NCBI RefSeq assembly: GCF_029626155.1
Contig: NZ_JARUBL010000001.1
Span: 5,622,501 to 5,686,500, forward strand
Source: Solwaraspora sp. WMMD1047
GTDB lineage: Bacteria; Actinomycetota; Actinomycetes; Mycobacteriales; Micromonosporaceae
DNA length: 64,000 nt
Reading direction: 5' to 3'
Shown here: positions 32,267 to 41,390 of the stretch, piece after piece
Numbering within the stretch: the stretch's first letter is position 1
How the letters are laid out: every line of letters begins with the position of its first letter
The notes under the pieces: model-generated
Seen by the model: the letters and a program-made list of their open reading frames with translations, nothing else
Databases searched by the model: none
Told to the model about the DNA's origin: nothing
Program-made: the position numbers and the translations under genes

Positions 32267-33715
32267 GTGAGCGCCATCGACCTGCGCGGCTTCGGCTGGC
32301 GGCACGCCGGCCGCCGGGCATGGGCGGTACGCGACGTCGACCTGCGGGTGGAGTCCGGTGAGCGGGTGCTGCTGCTCGGCGGGTCCGGGGCGGGCAAGAG
32401 CACCCTGCTCGCCGCGCTCGCCGGTCTGCTGGCAGAGGACTCCGGCGAGCAGGTCGGCACCGTCGAGATCGACGGGCTCGACCCGCGCAAGGCCCGGGAG
32501 CGGGTCGGCATCGTCTTCCAGGACCCGCAGACCCAGCTGGTGATGGCCCGGGCCGGCGACGACGTCGCGTTCGGGCTGGAGAACCGGGGGGTGCCGGCCG
32601 AGGAGATCTGGCCCCGGGTGCACGCCGCGCTGCGCCGGGTCGGCTTCCCGTACCCGGCCGACCGGGCCACCGCGGCGCTCTCCGGCGGCGAGCAGCAGCG
32701 GCTGGCCCTGGCCGGGGTGCTCGCCGCCCGACCCGGACTGCTGCTGCTCGACGAGCCGACGGCCAACCTCGACCCGGCCGGCGCCGAGCTGGTGCGGTCC
32801 GCGGTGGCCGGCGCGCTGGACGCCGGGACCACGATGATCCTGGTCGAGCACCGGGGCTGGCTGCCGCTGGTCGACCGGGTGGTGGTCCTGACGCCCGGTG
32901 GCGGCATCCGGGTCGACGGCCCACCGGAGGTCGTCTTCGGCACGCACGGCGACGCGCTGGCCGCCGACGGGGTGTGGGTTCCCGGCCGGACGGTCCTGCC
33001 CCGCCGGGCGGCGGCCCCGCCGGGCGACATGCTGTTGACCGCGGACCGGGTCGGCCTGGCGCCCCGGCTGGACCCGACCGACCTGGCGGTACGCGCCGGC
33101 GAGGCGGTCGCCGTGCTAGGCCCCAACGGCGCCGGCAAGTCGACCCTCGCGTTGCTGCTGGGCGGCCTGCTCAAGCCCGGCCAGGGGCGGGTGACGGCCG
33201 GTGCCGGGCTGGCCGGTCCCGGCGACGGGTCCGCCTCCGGGCGGGGCGGGAGCGGGCGGGGCGGGAGCGCCCCGCACCGGTGGCGGGCGCCGGTGCTGGC
33301 CCGGCGGATCGGGTCGGTGTTCCAGGACCCGGAGCACCAGTTCGTCACCGGCACGGTCCGCGACGAACTCGCCCTCGGCCCGCGTCGGACCGGCCGGTCC
33401 GCGGTGGAGGTGTCGGCGGTGGTGGACGAGCTGCTGGGCCGGCTGCGACTGGACCGGCTGGCCGGGGCGAACCCGTACACCCTCTCCGGCGGCGAGGCCC
33501 GGCGGCTGAGTGTGGCGACCGCCCTGGCCAGCGCCCCCCGCCTGTTGATCTTCGATGAGCCGACCTTCGGCCAGGACCGGCGGACCTGGCTGGAGCTGGT
33601 CGACCTGCTCGCCGGCCTGCGCGACGCCGGCCACGGGATCGTGACCGTCACCCACGACGCCGACTTCGTCGCGGCGCTGGCCGACCGCCGGGTCACCCTG
33701 GCGCGGCAGCCGTGA
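32267..33715 (+). CDS. ykoD: Tandem ABC ATPase of the thiamine-precursor ECF transporter
   Basis: A 482-residue fusion of two ATPase domains. Domain 1 (1-235): Walker A GGSGAGKST, Q-loop VFQDPQTQ, signature LSGGEQQR, Walker B LLLLDEPTANLDP, switch VEHRGW. Domain 2 (260-482): Walker A GPNGAGKST, FQDPEHQFVTGTV, signature LSGGEARR, Walker B LLIFDEPTFGQD, switch VTHDAD. Domain 2 carries a Gly/Ser/Arg insertion (DGSASGRGGSGRGGSAPHR) after Walker A that is not part of the family core. It starts at GTG 32267. It powers uptake through YkoC and YkoE. Confidence 0.93.
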   Translation: MSAIDLRGFGWRHAGRRAWAVRDVDLRVESGERVLLLGGSGAGKSTLLAALAGLLAEDSGEQVGTVEIDGLDPRKARERVGIVFQDPQTQLVMARAGDDVAFGLENRGVPAEEIWPRVHAALRRVGFPYPADRATAALSGGEQQRLALAGVLAARPGLLLLDEPTANLDPAGAELVRSAVAGALDAGTTMILVEHRGWLPLVDRVVVLTPGGGIRVDGPPEVVFGTHGDALAADGVWVPGRTVLPRRAAAPPGDMLLTADRVGLAPRLDPTDLAVRAGEAVAVLGPNGAGKSTLALLLGGLLKPGQGRVTAGAGLAGPGDGSASGRGGSGRGGSAPHRWRAPVLARRIGSVFQDPEHQFVTGTVRDELALGPRRTGRSAVEVSAVVDELLGRLRLDRLAGANPYTLSGGEARRLSVATALASAPRLLIFDEPTFGQDRRTWLELVDLLAGLRDAGHGIVTVTHDADFVAALADRRVTLARQP

Positions 33716-34512
33716 TCGACGTCGCGCCGATCGCCCGGCCCGGCGCGCCGCTGGCCCGGCGCAACCCGGTCGCGAAGCTGGCCGCCGCGCTGGTCTTCTC
33801 GTTCACGCTGGTGGCCACTCTCGATCCGGTGGCCCCGGCGATCGCGCTCGCGGTCGAACTGGCCGTGCTGCCGCTGTTCGGGGTGGGTTACCGGGCGCTG
33901 GCCCGACGGGCCTGGCCGCTGCTGCTGGCAGCCCTCGGCATCGTGGTCACCCTGGTGCTGTTCGCCGCCGACCGGGACGGCACCACGCTGCTGGCCGCCG
34001 GGCCGGTGGTGGTCACCACCGGGGTGCTGCTCACCGCCCTCGGGCTGATCCTGCGGCTGTTCGCGGTGGCGCTGCCCGGCGTGATCGTCTTCGCCACCAC
34101 CGACCCCACCGATCTGGCCGACGCGCTGATCCAGAACGCCCGGGCACCGGCCCGGTTCGCGATCGGCGCGCTGGCCGCGTTCCGGCTGGTGCCGCTGCTC
34201 GGCCGCGAGTGGCAGATGATCAGCATGGCCCGCCGGGCGCGCGGCGTGGACGCCGGCCGCAACCCGGTCGCCCGGCTGCGGCTCTTCGCCTCCACCGCGT
34301 TCGCCCTGCTGGTCGGCGCGATCCGGCGGGGCACCCGGTTGGCGGTGGCGATGGACGCCCGCGGCTTCGACGCCGGCACGCCGCGTACCCATGCCCGCCG
34401 GCAGCGGTTCACCGGGGCGGACGGCGCGCTGGTGGCCGGGGCGGCCGGGTTGGCCGGCGCGGCGGTCGCCACCAGCGTGCTGCTCGGCACCTTCCGACCA
34501 CTGCTGGGCTGA
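33712..34512 (+). CDS. ykoC: ECF transporter transmembrane (T) subunit
   Basis: A 266-residue protein of the CbiQ/EcfT family. Hydrophobic helices fill the N-terminal half. The two diagnostic Ala-Arg-Gly motifs of the coupling helices are present (SMARRARGVDAG and VAMDARGFDAG). The GTG at 33712 overlaps the stop of the ATPase gene. It couples the ATPase to YkoE and completes a three-gene transporter operon under the TPP riboswitch. It converges with uppS at a 7-bp gap. Confidence 0.93.
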   Translation: MIDVAPIARPGAPLARRNPVAKLAAALVFSFTLVATLDPVAPAIALAVELAVLPLFGVGYRALARRAWPLLLAALGIVVTLVLFAADRDGTTLLAAGPVVVTTGVLLTALGLILRLFAVALPGVIVFATTDPTDLADALIQNARAPARFAIGALAAFRLVPLLGREWQMISMARRARGVDAGRNPVARLRLFASTAFALLVGAIRRGTRLAVAMDARGFDAGTPRTHARRQRFTGADGALVAGAAGLAGAAVATSVLLGTFRPLLG

Positions 34513-34519
34513 GGCCGGA

Positions 34520-35308
34520 CTATCGGGCGGGTGCGACCGGGTTGGGTAGCGCGCCACCGAACCGTCGGTCACGCTGGGCGTACAGCTCGCAGGCGTACCA
34601 GAGGTGTCGACGGTCGAAGTCGGGCCAGAGCGTGTCGAGGAAGATCAGTTCGGCGTACGCGGTCTGCCAGAGCAGAAAGTTCGAGGTGCGCTGCTCGCCG
34701 GACGGGCGCAGGAACAGGTCGACCGGCGGCACCTCGGGGTGGTACAGGTACCGCGAGATCATCTTCTCGTTGACCTTCGCCGGGTCGACCCTGCCGGCGG
34801 CCACGTCCCGGGCGATCGCCGCCGCGGCGTCGGCGATCTCGGCCTGACCGCCGTAGTTGACGCAGAACTGCAGGGTCAGGGTCGAGTTGCGCCGGGACAT
34901 CTCCTCGGCCGTCCGCAGTTCGGAGATCACGCTCTTCCAGAGCCGGCCGGCCCGCCCCGACCAGACCACCCGCACGCCGAGGTCGACCAGCTGGTCGCGC
35001 CGGCGGCGGATCACGTCCCGGTTGAAGCCCATCAGGAACCGCACCTCGTCCGGCGACCGGCGCCAGTTCTCCGTCGAGAAGGCGTACGCCGACAGGTAGG
35101 GGATGCCCAGCTCGATGGCCCCCTCGATGGTGTCGAAGAGGGAGTACTCGCCCTGCTCGTGGCCCTTCGTCCGGGGCAGTCCCCGGTCCTTGGCCCACCG
35201 GCCGTTGCCGTCCATCACGACCGCCACGTGCCGGGGCAGTGCGGCCGGGGGCAGGGCGGGCGGACGCGCCCCGGACGGATGCGGCGTGGGCCGGGTGGGC
35301 CGGGTCAC
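34520..35308 (-). CDS. uppS: Polyprenyl diphosphate synthase (cis-isoprenyl transferase)
   Basis: A protein of about 262 residues. The diphosphate-binding start [20 protein letters not shown] contains the catalytic Asp of the cis-prenyltransferase family, followed by [48 protein letters not shown] and [19 protein letters not shown]. It makes the long-chain polyprenyl diphosphate carrier lipid for cell-wall synthesis from farnesyl diphosphate and IPP. The GTG at 35308 is chosen: GGAGG lies 7 nt upstream and it overlaps the recO stop as GTGA. Confidence 0.95.
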   Translation of the reverse strand: MTRPTRPTPHPSGARPPALPPAALPRHVAVVMDGNGRWAKDRGLPRTKGHEQGEYSLFDTIEGAIELGIPYLSAYAFSTENWRRSPDEVRFLMGFNRDVIRRRRDQLVDLGVRVVWSGRAGRLWKSVISELRTAEEMSRRNSTLTLQFCVNYGGQAEIADAAAAIARDVAAGRVDPAKVNEKMISRYLYHPEVPPVDLFLRPSGEQRTSNFLLWQTAYAELIFLDTLWPDFDRRHLWYACELYAQRDRRFGGALPNPVAPAR

Positions 35309-36087
35309 TGGGTTTCCTCCACGGAGCCTCGGTCGACGAGCGGCAGTGAGCGTAACCCGCGTTCCAGGTGCCACTGCAGGTGCGCCGCCACCAGGCCACT
35401 GCACTCCCGCCGGTGGCCGACGTCGGAGGCGTCGGCCACCGACCAGTCCCCCGAGGTGAGCGCGGACATCAGGTCCAGGGTGGCCGGGGCCGGGTGCGCC
35501 GCTCCCGGCGGCCGGCAGTCCGGGCAGACACAACCCCCGGCGGGTACGGAGAACGCGCGGTGCCGCCCCGGCGTGCCGCAGACCGCGCAGGCGACGAGCG
35601 CGGGCGCCCAGCCGGCCAGCCCCATCCCCCGCAACAGGTACGCGTCGAGCACCAGCGTGCTGGCGTGCCCCCGTTCGGCCAGCGCGCGCAGCGCGCCGAC
35701 GGTGAGCAGGAACAGCCGCAGCGACGGCTCCCGCTCCACCGGGGTGAACCGCTCCGCGGTCTCGGCGATCGCGCTCGCCGCCGTGTAGCGCGGGTAGTCG
35801 CCCAGGAACCGCTTGCCGTACAGCTCGATGCCCTCGACCTGGCTGACGGTGTGCAGCGAGCTGCCCTGGTTGCCCTTGGGGTCGCCGGCGATCTGCAGGT
35901 CGACGTGGCCGAACGGTTCCAGCCGGGCGCCGAACCGGGAGGTGGTCCGGCGCACCCCGCGGGCGACCGCCCGCAGCCGGCCGTGCCGGCGGGTGAGCAG
36001 CGTGATGATCCGGTCGGACTCGCCGAGCTTCTGCACGCGCAGCACGACCGCGTCGTCGCGGTAGAGCTGCCTGCGGTACCCGGCCAT
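35305..36087 (-). CDS. recO: DNA repair protein RecO
   Basis: A 260-residue recombination mediator that helps load RecA on gapped DNA. The N-terminal OB-fold is seen in [20 protein letters not shown] and [16 protein letters not shown]. The helical C-terminal domain carries a zinc-finger-type cysteine set (CAVCG near 170 and CVCPDC near 188). It is the first gene of a unit with uppS, the same order as in other actinobacteria. Confidence 0.95.
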   Translation of the reverse strand: MAGYRRQLYRDDAVVLRVQKLGESDRIITLLTRRHGRLRAVARGVRRTTSRFGARLEPFGHVDLQIAGDPKGNQGSSLHTVSQVEGIELYGKRFLGDYPRYTAASAIAETAERFTPVEREPSLRLFLLTVGALRALAERGHASTLVLDAYLLRGMGLAGWAPALVACAVCGTPGRHRAFSVPAGGCVCPDCRPPGAAHPAPATLDLMSALTSGDWSVADASDVGHRRECSGLVAAHLQWHLERGLRSLPLVDRGSVEETQ

Positions 36088-36185
36088 CCGACCATTCTCG
36101 CCCGGACCGATCTCAGGGTCTGATCCGGGACGGCTGGCGGGATTCCCTGATGCGGATCCGGGCGCCCGGCCAATAGCCTCAGGCG

Positions 36186-36974
36186 ATGCGTCCCCACCGC
36201 CTCGCCCGCTCAGCCGGCGCCGCCACCGCCGGCGCGGTGCTGTTGGTCCCGCTGGCCGGCTGCGACCTGCTGGCCGAGAGCCGGCTCGACTTCAGCCACA
36301 CCGAGGATGCCCGGATCACCGGGATCACCATCAACCCCGGCTCGGGCGATGTCGTGATCCGCACCGGCACCGCACCGGGCGTCGAGATCAACCGGGTGGT
36401 CCGCTACCGCGGCGCGGAGCCCGGGGCCACCTACCGGATCGACGGCACCGAGTTGATCATCGACGTCGACTGCGGCCGGCGGTGCGGGGTCTCCTACGAC
36501 CTGGTCGTCCCGCCGGGGCTGTCGGTGCGGGGCGAGAACGGCTCCGGGGACGTGCTGCTGGCCGGGGTGGCCGACGTCAACGTCAAGGTGGGCTCGGGGT
36601 CGATCGAGATCACCGACGCGACCGGGGCGGTGACGGCGGAGACCGGCTCCGGCGACATCACCGTCAGCGACGCCCGGGCCGCCGTGACCGCGCGCGCCGG
36701 CTCCGGTTCGATAACCGGGCACGGGCTCGGCGGCGGTGAGGTCCGGGCCGAGACCGGCTCCGGCGACATCACTCTGGCGCTCACCTCGGCCGCCTCGGTG
36801 CGGGCCCGCGCCGACAGCGGCGACGTCGAGCTGCTGGTGCCGGCCGGTGACTTCCGGGTCCGGGTCGAGACCGGCTCGGGCGACCAGCGACTCGGGGTCT
36901 CCGACGTGCCGGCCGCCACCGCGCTGCTCGACCTGCGCACCGGCAGCGGGAACGTCACCGTCGACCGGATCTGA
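36186..36974 (+). CDS. DUF4097-family beta-repeat lipoprotein
   Basis: A 262-residue protein. The signal peptide ends in a PLAGC lipobox (C26), so it is a surface lipoprotein. The mature part is a right-handed beta-type repeat of about 20 residues with the recurring core TGSGDI or GSGSI (at about 100, 117, 137, 155, 175, 192, 213, 238), characteristic of DUF4097 adhesin-like proteins. A cysteine pair (DCGRRCG) may form a disulfide. TAGCCT at 36174-36179 stands 6 nt before the ATG and no ribosome binding site is visible, so the message may be leaderless. It lies between recO and era on the opposite strand. Confidence 0.82.
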   Translation: MRPHRLARSAGAATAGAVLLVPLAGCDLLAESRLDFSHTEDARITGITINPGSGDVVIRTGTAPGVEINRVVRYRGAEPGATYRIDGTELIIDVDCGRRCGVSYDLVVPPGLSVRGENGSGDVLLAGVADVNVKVGSGSIEITDATGAVTAETGSGDITVSDARAAVTARAGSGSITGHGLGGGEVRAETGSGDITLALTSAASVRARADSGDVELLVPAGDFRVRVETGSGDQRLGVSDVPAATALLDLRTGSGNVTVDRI

Positions 36975-36993
36975 ACCGGCCGGGCCGGCCGGT
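36975..36993. terminator. Bidirectional terminator-like palindrome
   Basis: ACCGGCCGG (36975-36983) and CCGGCCGGT (36985-36993) are perfect inverted arms in the 30-bp gap between the convergent DUF4097 and era stops. Confidence 0.45.
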
Positions 36994-37004
36994 GCCGGCG
37001 CCGG

Positions 37005-37886
37005 TCAGAAGCCCAGCTTGCGGAGCTGTTTCGGGTCCCGCTGCCAGTCCTTGGCGACCCGGACGTGCAGGTCGAGGTGGACCCGGGTGCCGAGCAGCTC
37101 CTCGATCTGCCGCCGGGCCCGGATGCCGACGTCCTTGAGCCGGCTGGCCCGGGCCCCGATCACGATCGCCTTCTGGCTGGAGCGTTCCACGTAGACGTCG
37201 GCGTAGATCTTCATGAGCCGGCCCTCCCGGATCATCTCCTCGACCACCACCGCGATCGAGTGCGGCAGTTCGTCGCGGACCCCCTCCAGGGCCGCCTCCC
37301 GGATCAGCTCGGCGACCAGCACCTGTTCCGGCTCGTCGGTGAGCATGTCGTCGGGGTAGAGCTGCGGCGAGGGGGGCAGATAGCCGGTGAGCACGTCGAC
37401 CAGAGTGTCGACCTGGTGTCCGGAGACCGCGCTGACCGGCACGACCGCGGCGAAGTCGGCCAGCTCGCCGACGGCCAGCAGCTGCTCGGCGAGCTTGCCG
37501 CGGTCGACCAGGTCGGTCTTGGTCACCACCGCGACCACATCGGCCTTCAGCTCGGCGAGTTCGCCGGTGATGAACCGGTCGCCGCGCCCGATCGGCTCGT
37601 CGGCCGGGATGCAGAGCCCGATCACGTCGACCTCGCTCCAGGTCTGCCGGACCAGGTCGTTGAGGCGCTCACCCAGCAGGGTGCGCGGCCGGTGCAGGCC
37701 GGGGGTGTCGACGAGGACGAGCTGCGCGTCGGCCCGGTGCAGCACGGCCCGGATCACGTGCCGGGTGGTCTGCGGCTTGCTGGAGGTGATGGCGATCTTC
37801 TGCCCGACGATCGCGTTGGTGAGCGTGGACTTGCCGGCGTTGGGGCGCCCGACGAAGCAGCCGAAGCCGGCCCGGTACCCGGTCAT
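37005..37886 (-). CDS. era: Ribosome-assembly GTPase Era
   Basis: A 293-residue GTPase with G1 GRPNAGKST, the switch I region QTTRHVIRAV, G3 DTPG, G4 TKTD and G5 SAVSG, followed by a C-terminal KH RNA-binding domain (about 205-290, with the GARASRLKDVGIRARRQIEE region and VHLDLHVRVAKDWQRDP). It binds 16S rRNA near its 3' end during 30S maturation. The ATG overlaps the stop of the cytidine-deaminase-like gene. It is the last gene of the phoH-ybeY-corC-cdd-era operon. Confidence 0.97.
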   Translation of the reverse strand: MTGYRAGFGCFVGRPNAGKSTLTNAIVGQKIAITSSKPQTTRHVIRAVLHRADAQLVLVDTPGLHRPRTLLGERLNDLVRQTWSEVDVIGLCIPADEPIGRGDRFITGELAELKADVVAVVTKTDLVDRGKLAEQLLAVGELADFAAVVPVSAVSGHQVDTLVDVLTGYLPPSPQLYPDDMLTDEPEQVLVAELIREAALEGVRDELPHSIAVVVEEMIREGRLMKIYADVYVERSSQKAIVIGARASRLKDVGIRARRQIEELLGTRVHLDLHVRVAKDWQRDPKQLRKLGF

Positions 37887-38236
37887 TCCCGCACCGTGCC
37901 GAGCACGGTGCCGTCCGGCGCGGCGAGGTGGATCGGCGCCTCCGCCGACAGGTCCCGCACGGCGGCGCGGCCAGCGCCGTCGAGCGTCGACGCCTCGGTC
38001 ACCACGGCGGCGCCCTCCAGCTTGCTGGCTCCCGCGGCGGCGGCGGCGGCGACCGCGAGCTGCAGCGCGGTGACCGTCAACGACGGCAGCGACACGCTGG
38101 CCCCGGCGTAGGTGCGGCCGTCCTGGTCGCGTACCGCCGCCCCTTCGACGGCGCCCACCCGGGCGCGCGCCGACCGGGCCAGCAGGACCAGCTTGGCGTC
38201 CTCCTGGCTGAGCTGCGGGGTGGACGGATCAGACAT
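37883..38236 (-). CDS. Degenerate cytidine-deaminase-fold protein of the era operon
   Basis: A 117-residue protein. Position and length match the small cytidine-deaminase-like protein found between era and the corC-type gene in other actinobacteria (Rv2365c-like). The fold is recognisable ([43 protein letters not shown]), but the catalytic C/H-A-E and P-C-x-x-C zinc motifs are absent: VTALQLAVA stands where CAE-type residues would be. It contains no Cys or His suited for zinc binding at those sites, so deaminase activity is unlikely. Its start overlaps the corC-like stop by 8 bp. Confidence 0.8.
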   Translation of the reverse strand: MSDPSTPQLSQEDAKLVLLARSARARVGAVEGAAVRDQDGRTYAGASVSLPSLTVTALQLAVAAAAAAGASKLEGAAVVTEASTLDGAGRAAVRDLSAEAPIHLAAPDGTVLGTVRE

Positions 38237-39659
38237 CGGCGGGTTGCCTCTCCTCGCTCTGGTTGTTCTCCCGGCCCGAGCCGGCCGGGGTGTCGGGCTG
38301 GTCGGCTACCGGCACCCGGCGGACCAGGACCGAGTCGATGTGGTTGCGCCGGCCGGTGGTGCCCTCGGCGATCATCCGCAGCCCGCCCACCTCGGCCTGG
38401 GCGCCGGGAATCGGCACCCGGCCGAGCGCCTGGGCGAGCAGGCCGCCGACGGTCTCGACCTCGTCGGCCGGGAGCTGGACGTCGAAGAGTTCGCCGAGGT
38501 CCTCGACCGGCAGCCGGGCGGTGACCCGGACGCCACCGTCGTCGAGCCGCTCGACCGGCGGGCGTTCGACGTCGTACTCGTCGGTGATCTCGCCGACGAT
38601 CTCCTCCAGGATGTCCTCGATGGTGACCAGCCCGCCGGTGCCGCCGTACTCGTCGACGACGATCACCATGTGGGTCCGGGCCGCCTGCATCTCGGAGAGC
38701 AGGTCGTCCACCGGCTTGGACTCCGGCACGAAGGTGGCGTCCCGCATGATCTCGGCGACCGACAGCGCGTCGGCGGCCGGGCCGCCGCCCTGGGTACGCC
38801 GGATCAGGTCCTTGAGGTAGAGCACGCCGAGCACGTCGTCCACGCTCTCCCCGATCACCGGAATCCGGGAGAAGCCGGAGCGCAGGAAGAGCATCAGCGC
38901 CTGCGGCGCCTTCTTGTGCGACTCGATCCACACCATCTCGGTCCGCGGCACCATCACCTCGCGGACGATCGTGTCGCCGAGCGCGAAGACGGAGTGGATC
39001 ATCTGCCGCTCGCCGTGCTCCACCACGCCGCGCTGCTCGGCCAGGTCGACGAGTTCGCGCAGTTCGACGGTGCCGTCGGAGCCGTGCCGGGAGTTGGAGG
39101 CGACGATGGTGGCGAACGGCCCCTCCCGGAACCCGCGGCCCGGGGTGACCGCGTTGCCGATCAGGATCAGCAGCGAGGCCAGCGGGTTGAGTGCCCGCCC
39201 CAGCCAGCGGACCAACGGCGCGGTGATCCGCCCGACCGAGTACGCGTGCTGCCGGCCGATGGTGCGCGGCGCCACGCCGACCACGACGAAGCTGACCACC
39301 GTCATGGCACCGGCCGTGACCAGTGCGGCCGTCCAGCCGGCGCCGAAGGTGTCGACCGCGACCAGCGCCACCAGGACGGTCGCGGTCAGTTCGCAGAGCA
39401 GGCGCAACAGCAGCAGCAGGTTGATGTGCCGGACCGCCTCGGCGGCCACCAGTTGCAGGGTGGCGGCACCGCGTACCCCGTCCCGGGCGAGTTCGGCGGC
39501 GCGGGCCGGCGAGACGGCACCGAGCGCGGAGTCGGTCATCGCGAAGATGCCGGCGAGCACCACCAGGCCGGCGGCGAAGAAGAGCAGTTGCAGGTCGGGC
39601 AGGCCGGCGGCGGCCGCCGCCGCGAGTGGTGACGGCCCGGCCGCCAGGTACGCCGGCAT
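38229..39659 (-). CDS. CorC/HlyC-type CBS domain membrane protein
   Basis: A protein of about 476 residues. The N-terminal DUF21/CNNM membrane domain has four helices (about 20-45, 70-95, 100-125 and a shorter fourth). A CBS pair follows at about 220-340 ([60 protein letters not shown]) with [24 protein letters not shown]-terminal CorC_HlyC domain ends near 455. The ATG at 39659 overlaps the ybeY stop as TGATG. The family is linked to divalent cation (magnesium or cobalt) efflux. Confidence 0.92.
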   Translation of the reverse strand: MPAYLAAGPSPLAAAAAAGLPDLQLLFFAAGLVVLAGIFAMTDSALGAVSPARAAELARDGVRGAATLQLVAAEAVRHINLLLLLRLLCELTATVLVALVAVDTFGAGWTAALVTAGAMTVVSFVVVGVAPRTIGRQHAYSVGRITAPLVRWLGRALNPLASLLILIGNAVTPGRGFREGPFATIVASNSRHGSDGTVELRELVDLAEQRGVVEHGERQMIHSVFALGDTIVREVMVPRTEMVWIESHKKAPQALMLFLRSGFSRIPVIGESVDDVLGVLYLKDLIRRTQGGGPAADALSVAEIMRDATFVPESKPVDDLLSEMQAARTHMVIVVDEYGGTGGLVTIEDILEEIVGEITDEYDVERPPVERLDDGGVRVTARLPVEDLGELFDVQLPADEVETVGGLLAQALGRVPIPGAQAEVGGLRMIAEGTTGRRNHIDSVLVRRVPVADQPDTPAGSGRENNQSEERQPADV

Positions 39660-40126
39660 CAGCCGGCCCGCGCTGTCCGCCAGCTCGACAGCAGCCGGGC
39701 CTGGAGCGCGAACATCTCCCGCTCCTCCTCGGGCTCCGCGTGGTCGTAGCCGAGCAGGTGCAGCACCCCGTGCACGGTGAGCAGGTGCAGCTCGTCGGCG
39801 GCCGAGTGACCGGCCGCGGCGGCCTGTTTGGCGGCCACCTCGGGGCAGAGCACGATGTCGCCGAGCAGCGCCGGTTCGGCCCCGCTGACCTCGCCGGGTC
39901 CGTGGTCGACGCTGCCCTCGTCCATCGGGAAGGCGAGCACGTCGGTGGGGCCGTCGCCGCCCATCCACCGGTGGTTCAGCTCGGTCATGTAGTCGATGTC
40001 GACAAGCAGGACCGACAGCTCGGCGAGCGGGTTGACCCCCATCTCGTCCAGCGCGTGGCGGGCCACGGCCAGCACCGCGTCGGTGTCGACGTCGGTGCCG
40101 GACTCGTTGGCGATCTCGATGGACAA
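39659..40126 (-). CDS. ybeY: Endoribonuclease YbeY (16S rRNA maturation)
   Basis: A 155-residue metalloprotein. The zinc site [11 protein letters not shown] (three histidines) lies at about 118-128, preceded by the conserved TDVLAFPMD. It trims the 16S rRNA 3' end and takes part in ribosome quality control. The start is a TTG at 40126: the sequence [10 protein letters not shown] begins exactly where homologues start, and GGGGAAG lies 4-5 nt upstream. It is the second gene after phoH. Confidence 0.95.
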   Translation of the reverse strand: MSIEIANESGTDVDTDAVLAVARHALDEMGVNPLAELSVLLVDIDYMTELNHRWMGGDGPTDVLAFPMDEGSVDHGPGEVSGAEPALLGDIVLCPEVAAKQAAAAGHSAADELHLLTVHGVLHLLGYDHAEPEEEREMFALQARLLSSWRTARAG

Positions 40127-40174
40127 CTGCTTCCCCTGCTGAAGTGAGGTCCCCTGACGGGGTGAGGTCGGTGG

Positions 40175-41230
40175 CTAGCGGCGCCGGCCGGCGCGGCCGC
40201 CGTGCGCGGAACGTCCGGGTACGGCGTGCACGCTCTGCGCCTGGGACTCCCGCTCGGCGTCCCAGCGGGCGTACGCGTCGACGATGTCGCCGACCAGCCG
40301 GTGGCGCACCACGTCGGCGCTGCCGAGCTGGGCGAAGTGCACGTCCTGGAGCCCTTCCAGGATGTCCCGGACGACCCGCAGCCCGCTGGTCGTGCCGCCG
40401 GGCAGGTCGACCTGGGTGACGTCACCGGTCACGACGATCTTGGAGCCGAAGCCGAGTCGGGTGAGGAACATCTTCATCTGTTCGGGCGTGGTGTTCTGCG
40501 CCTCGTCGAGGATGATGAACGCGTCGTTGAGGGTCCGGCCCCGCATGTAGGCCAGCGGCGCCACCTCGATGGTGCCGGCCTGCATCAGGCGCGGGATCGA
40601 CTCCGGGTCCAGCATGTCGTGCAGGGCGTCGTAGAGCGGCCGCAGGTAGGGGTCGATCTTCTCGTAGAGCGTGCCGGGCAGGAAGCCCAGCCGCTCCCCG
40701 GCCTCGACCGCCGGCCGGGTCAGGATGATCCGGTTGACCTGCTTGGCCTGCAGCGCCTGCACGGCCTTCGCCATCGCCAGGTAGGTCTTGCCGGTGCCGG
40801 CGGGGCCGATGCCGAAGACGACGGTGTGCCCGTCGATGGCGTCGACGTAGCGCTTCTGGCCCAGCGTCTTGGGGCGGATGGTCCGCCCGCGCCGGGACAG
40901 GATGTTGAGGGTCAGCACCTCGGCGGGGCGCTCGGTGGAGCCCTGTTCGAGCATGCCGACGGTGCGCCGGACGGCGTCGGTGGTGAGCGTCTCGCCCTTG
41001 GCGATCAGCTCCAGCAGCTCGGCGAAGAGCCGTTCGGCGAGGGCGTTGTCGGCGGGTGCGCCGGTCACGGTGATCTCGTTGCCCCGGACGTGCACGTCAC
41101 TGTTGATCGAGCGTTCGACGAGGCGCAGGATCTCGTCGCCCGCGCCGAGCAGGTTAACCATGATCTTCGAGTCAGGAACCGTGATCCTGGTCTGCACCCG
41201 GGCCTGGCCGGGAGGTGGAGTGCCGGTCAT
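40175..41230 (-). CDS. phoH: PhoH-like ATPase
   Basis: A 351-residue protein. An N-terminal KH-like part (about 15-75, ending [18 protein letters not shown]) precedes a P-loop ATPase domain with Walker [12 protein letters not shown] (about 145) and Walker [13 protein letters not shown], plus [15 protein letters not shown] and [10 protein letters not shown]. It belongs to the YbeY-linked PhoH group thought to act in RNA handling as a helicase-like ATPase. It is the first gene of the operon. TACGAT at 41314-41319 (minus strand) is a candidate -10, about 75 nt above the start. A GGGCCC-GCC-GGGCCC hairpin lies directly before the start region. Confidence 0.94.
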   Translation of the reverse strand: MTGTPPPGQARVQTRITVPDSKIMVNLLGAGDEILRLVERSINSDVHVRGNEITVTGAPADNALAERLFAELLELIAKGETLTTDAVRRTVGMLEQGSTERPAEVLTLNILSRRGRTIRPKTLGQKRYVDAIDGHTVVFGIGPAGTGKTYLAMAKAVQALQAKQVNRIILTRPAVEAGERLGFLPGTLYEKIDPYLRPLYDALHDMLDPESIPRLMQAGTIEVAPLAYMRGRTLNDAFIILDEAQNTTPEQMKMFLTRLGFGSKIVVTGDVTQVDLPGGTTSGLRVVRDILEGLQDVHFAQLGSADVVRHRLVGDIVDAYARWDAERESQAQSVHAVPGRSAHGGRAGRRR

Positions 41231-41390
41231 AGGTCGGGCCCGGCGGGCCCTGCGCCACCTGCTCTCGATCTCGGTGTCCCGCCCTCGCGGCGGTGACGTG
41301 CGGAGGTGCTCCCATCGTATCGGGTCAACGCGGCCGACACCCGGCCCATTTCCGCCAGTTGGGTGGTGGTCGCGGCGAGCCGGCGGTTCG

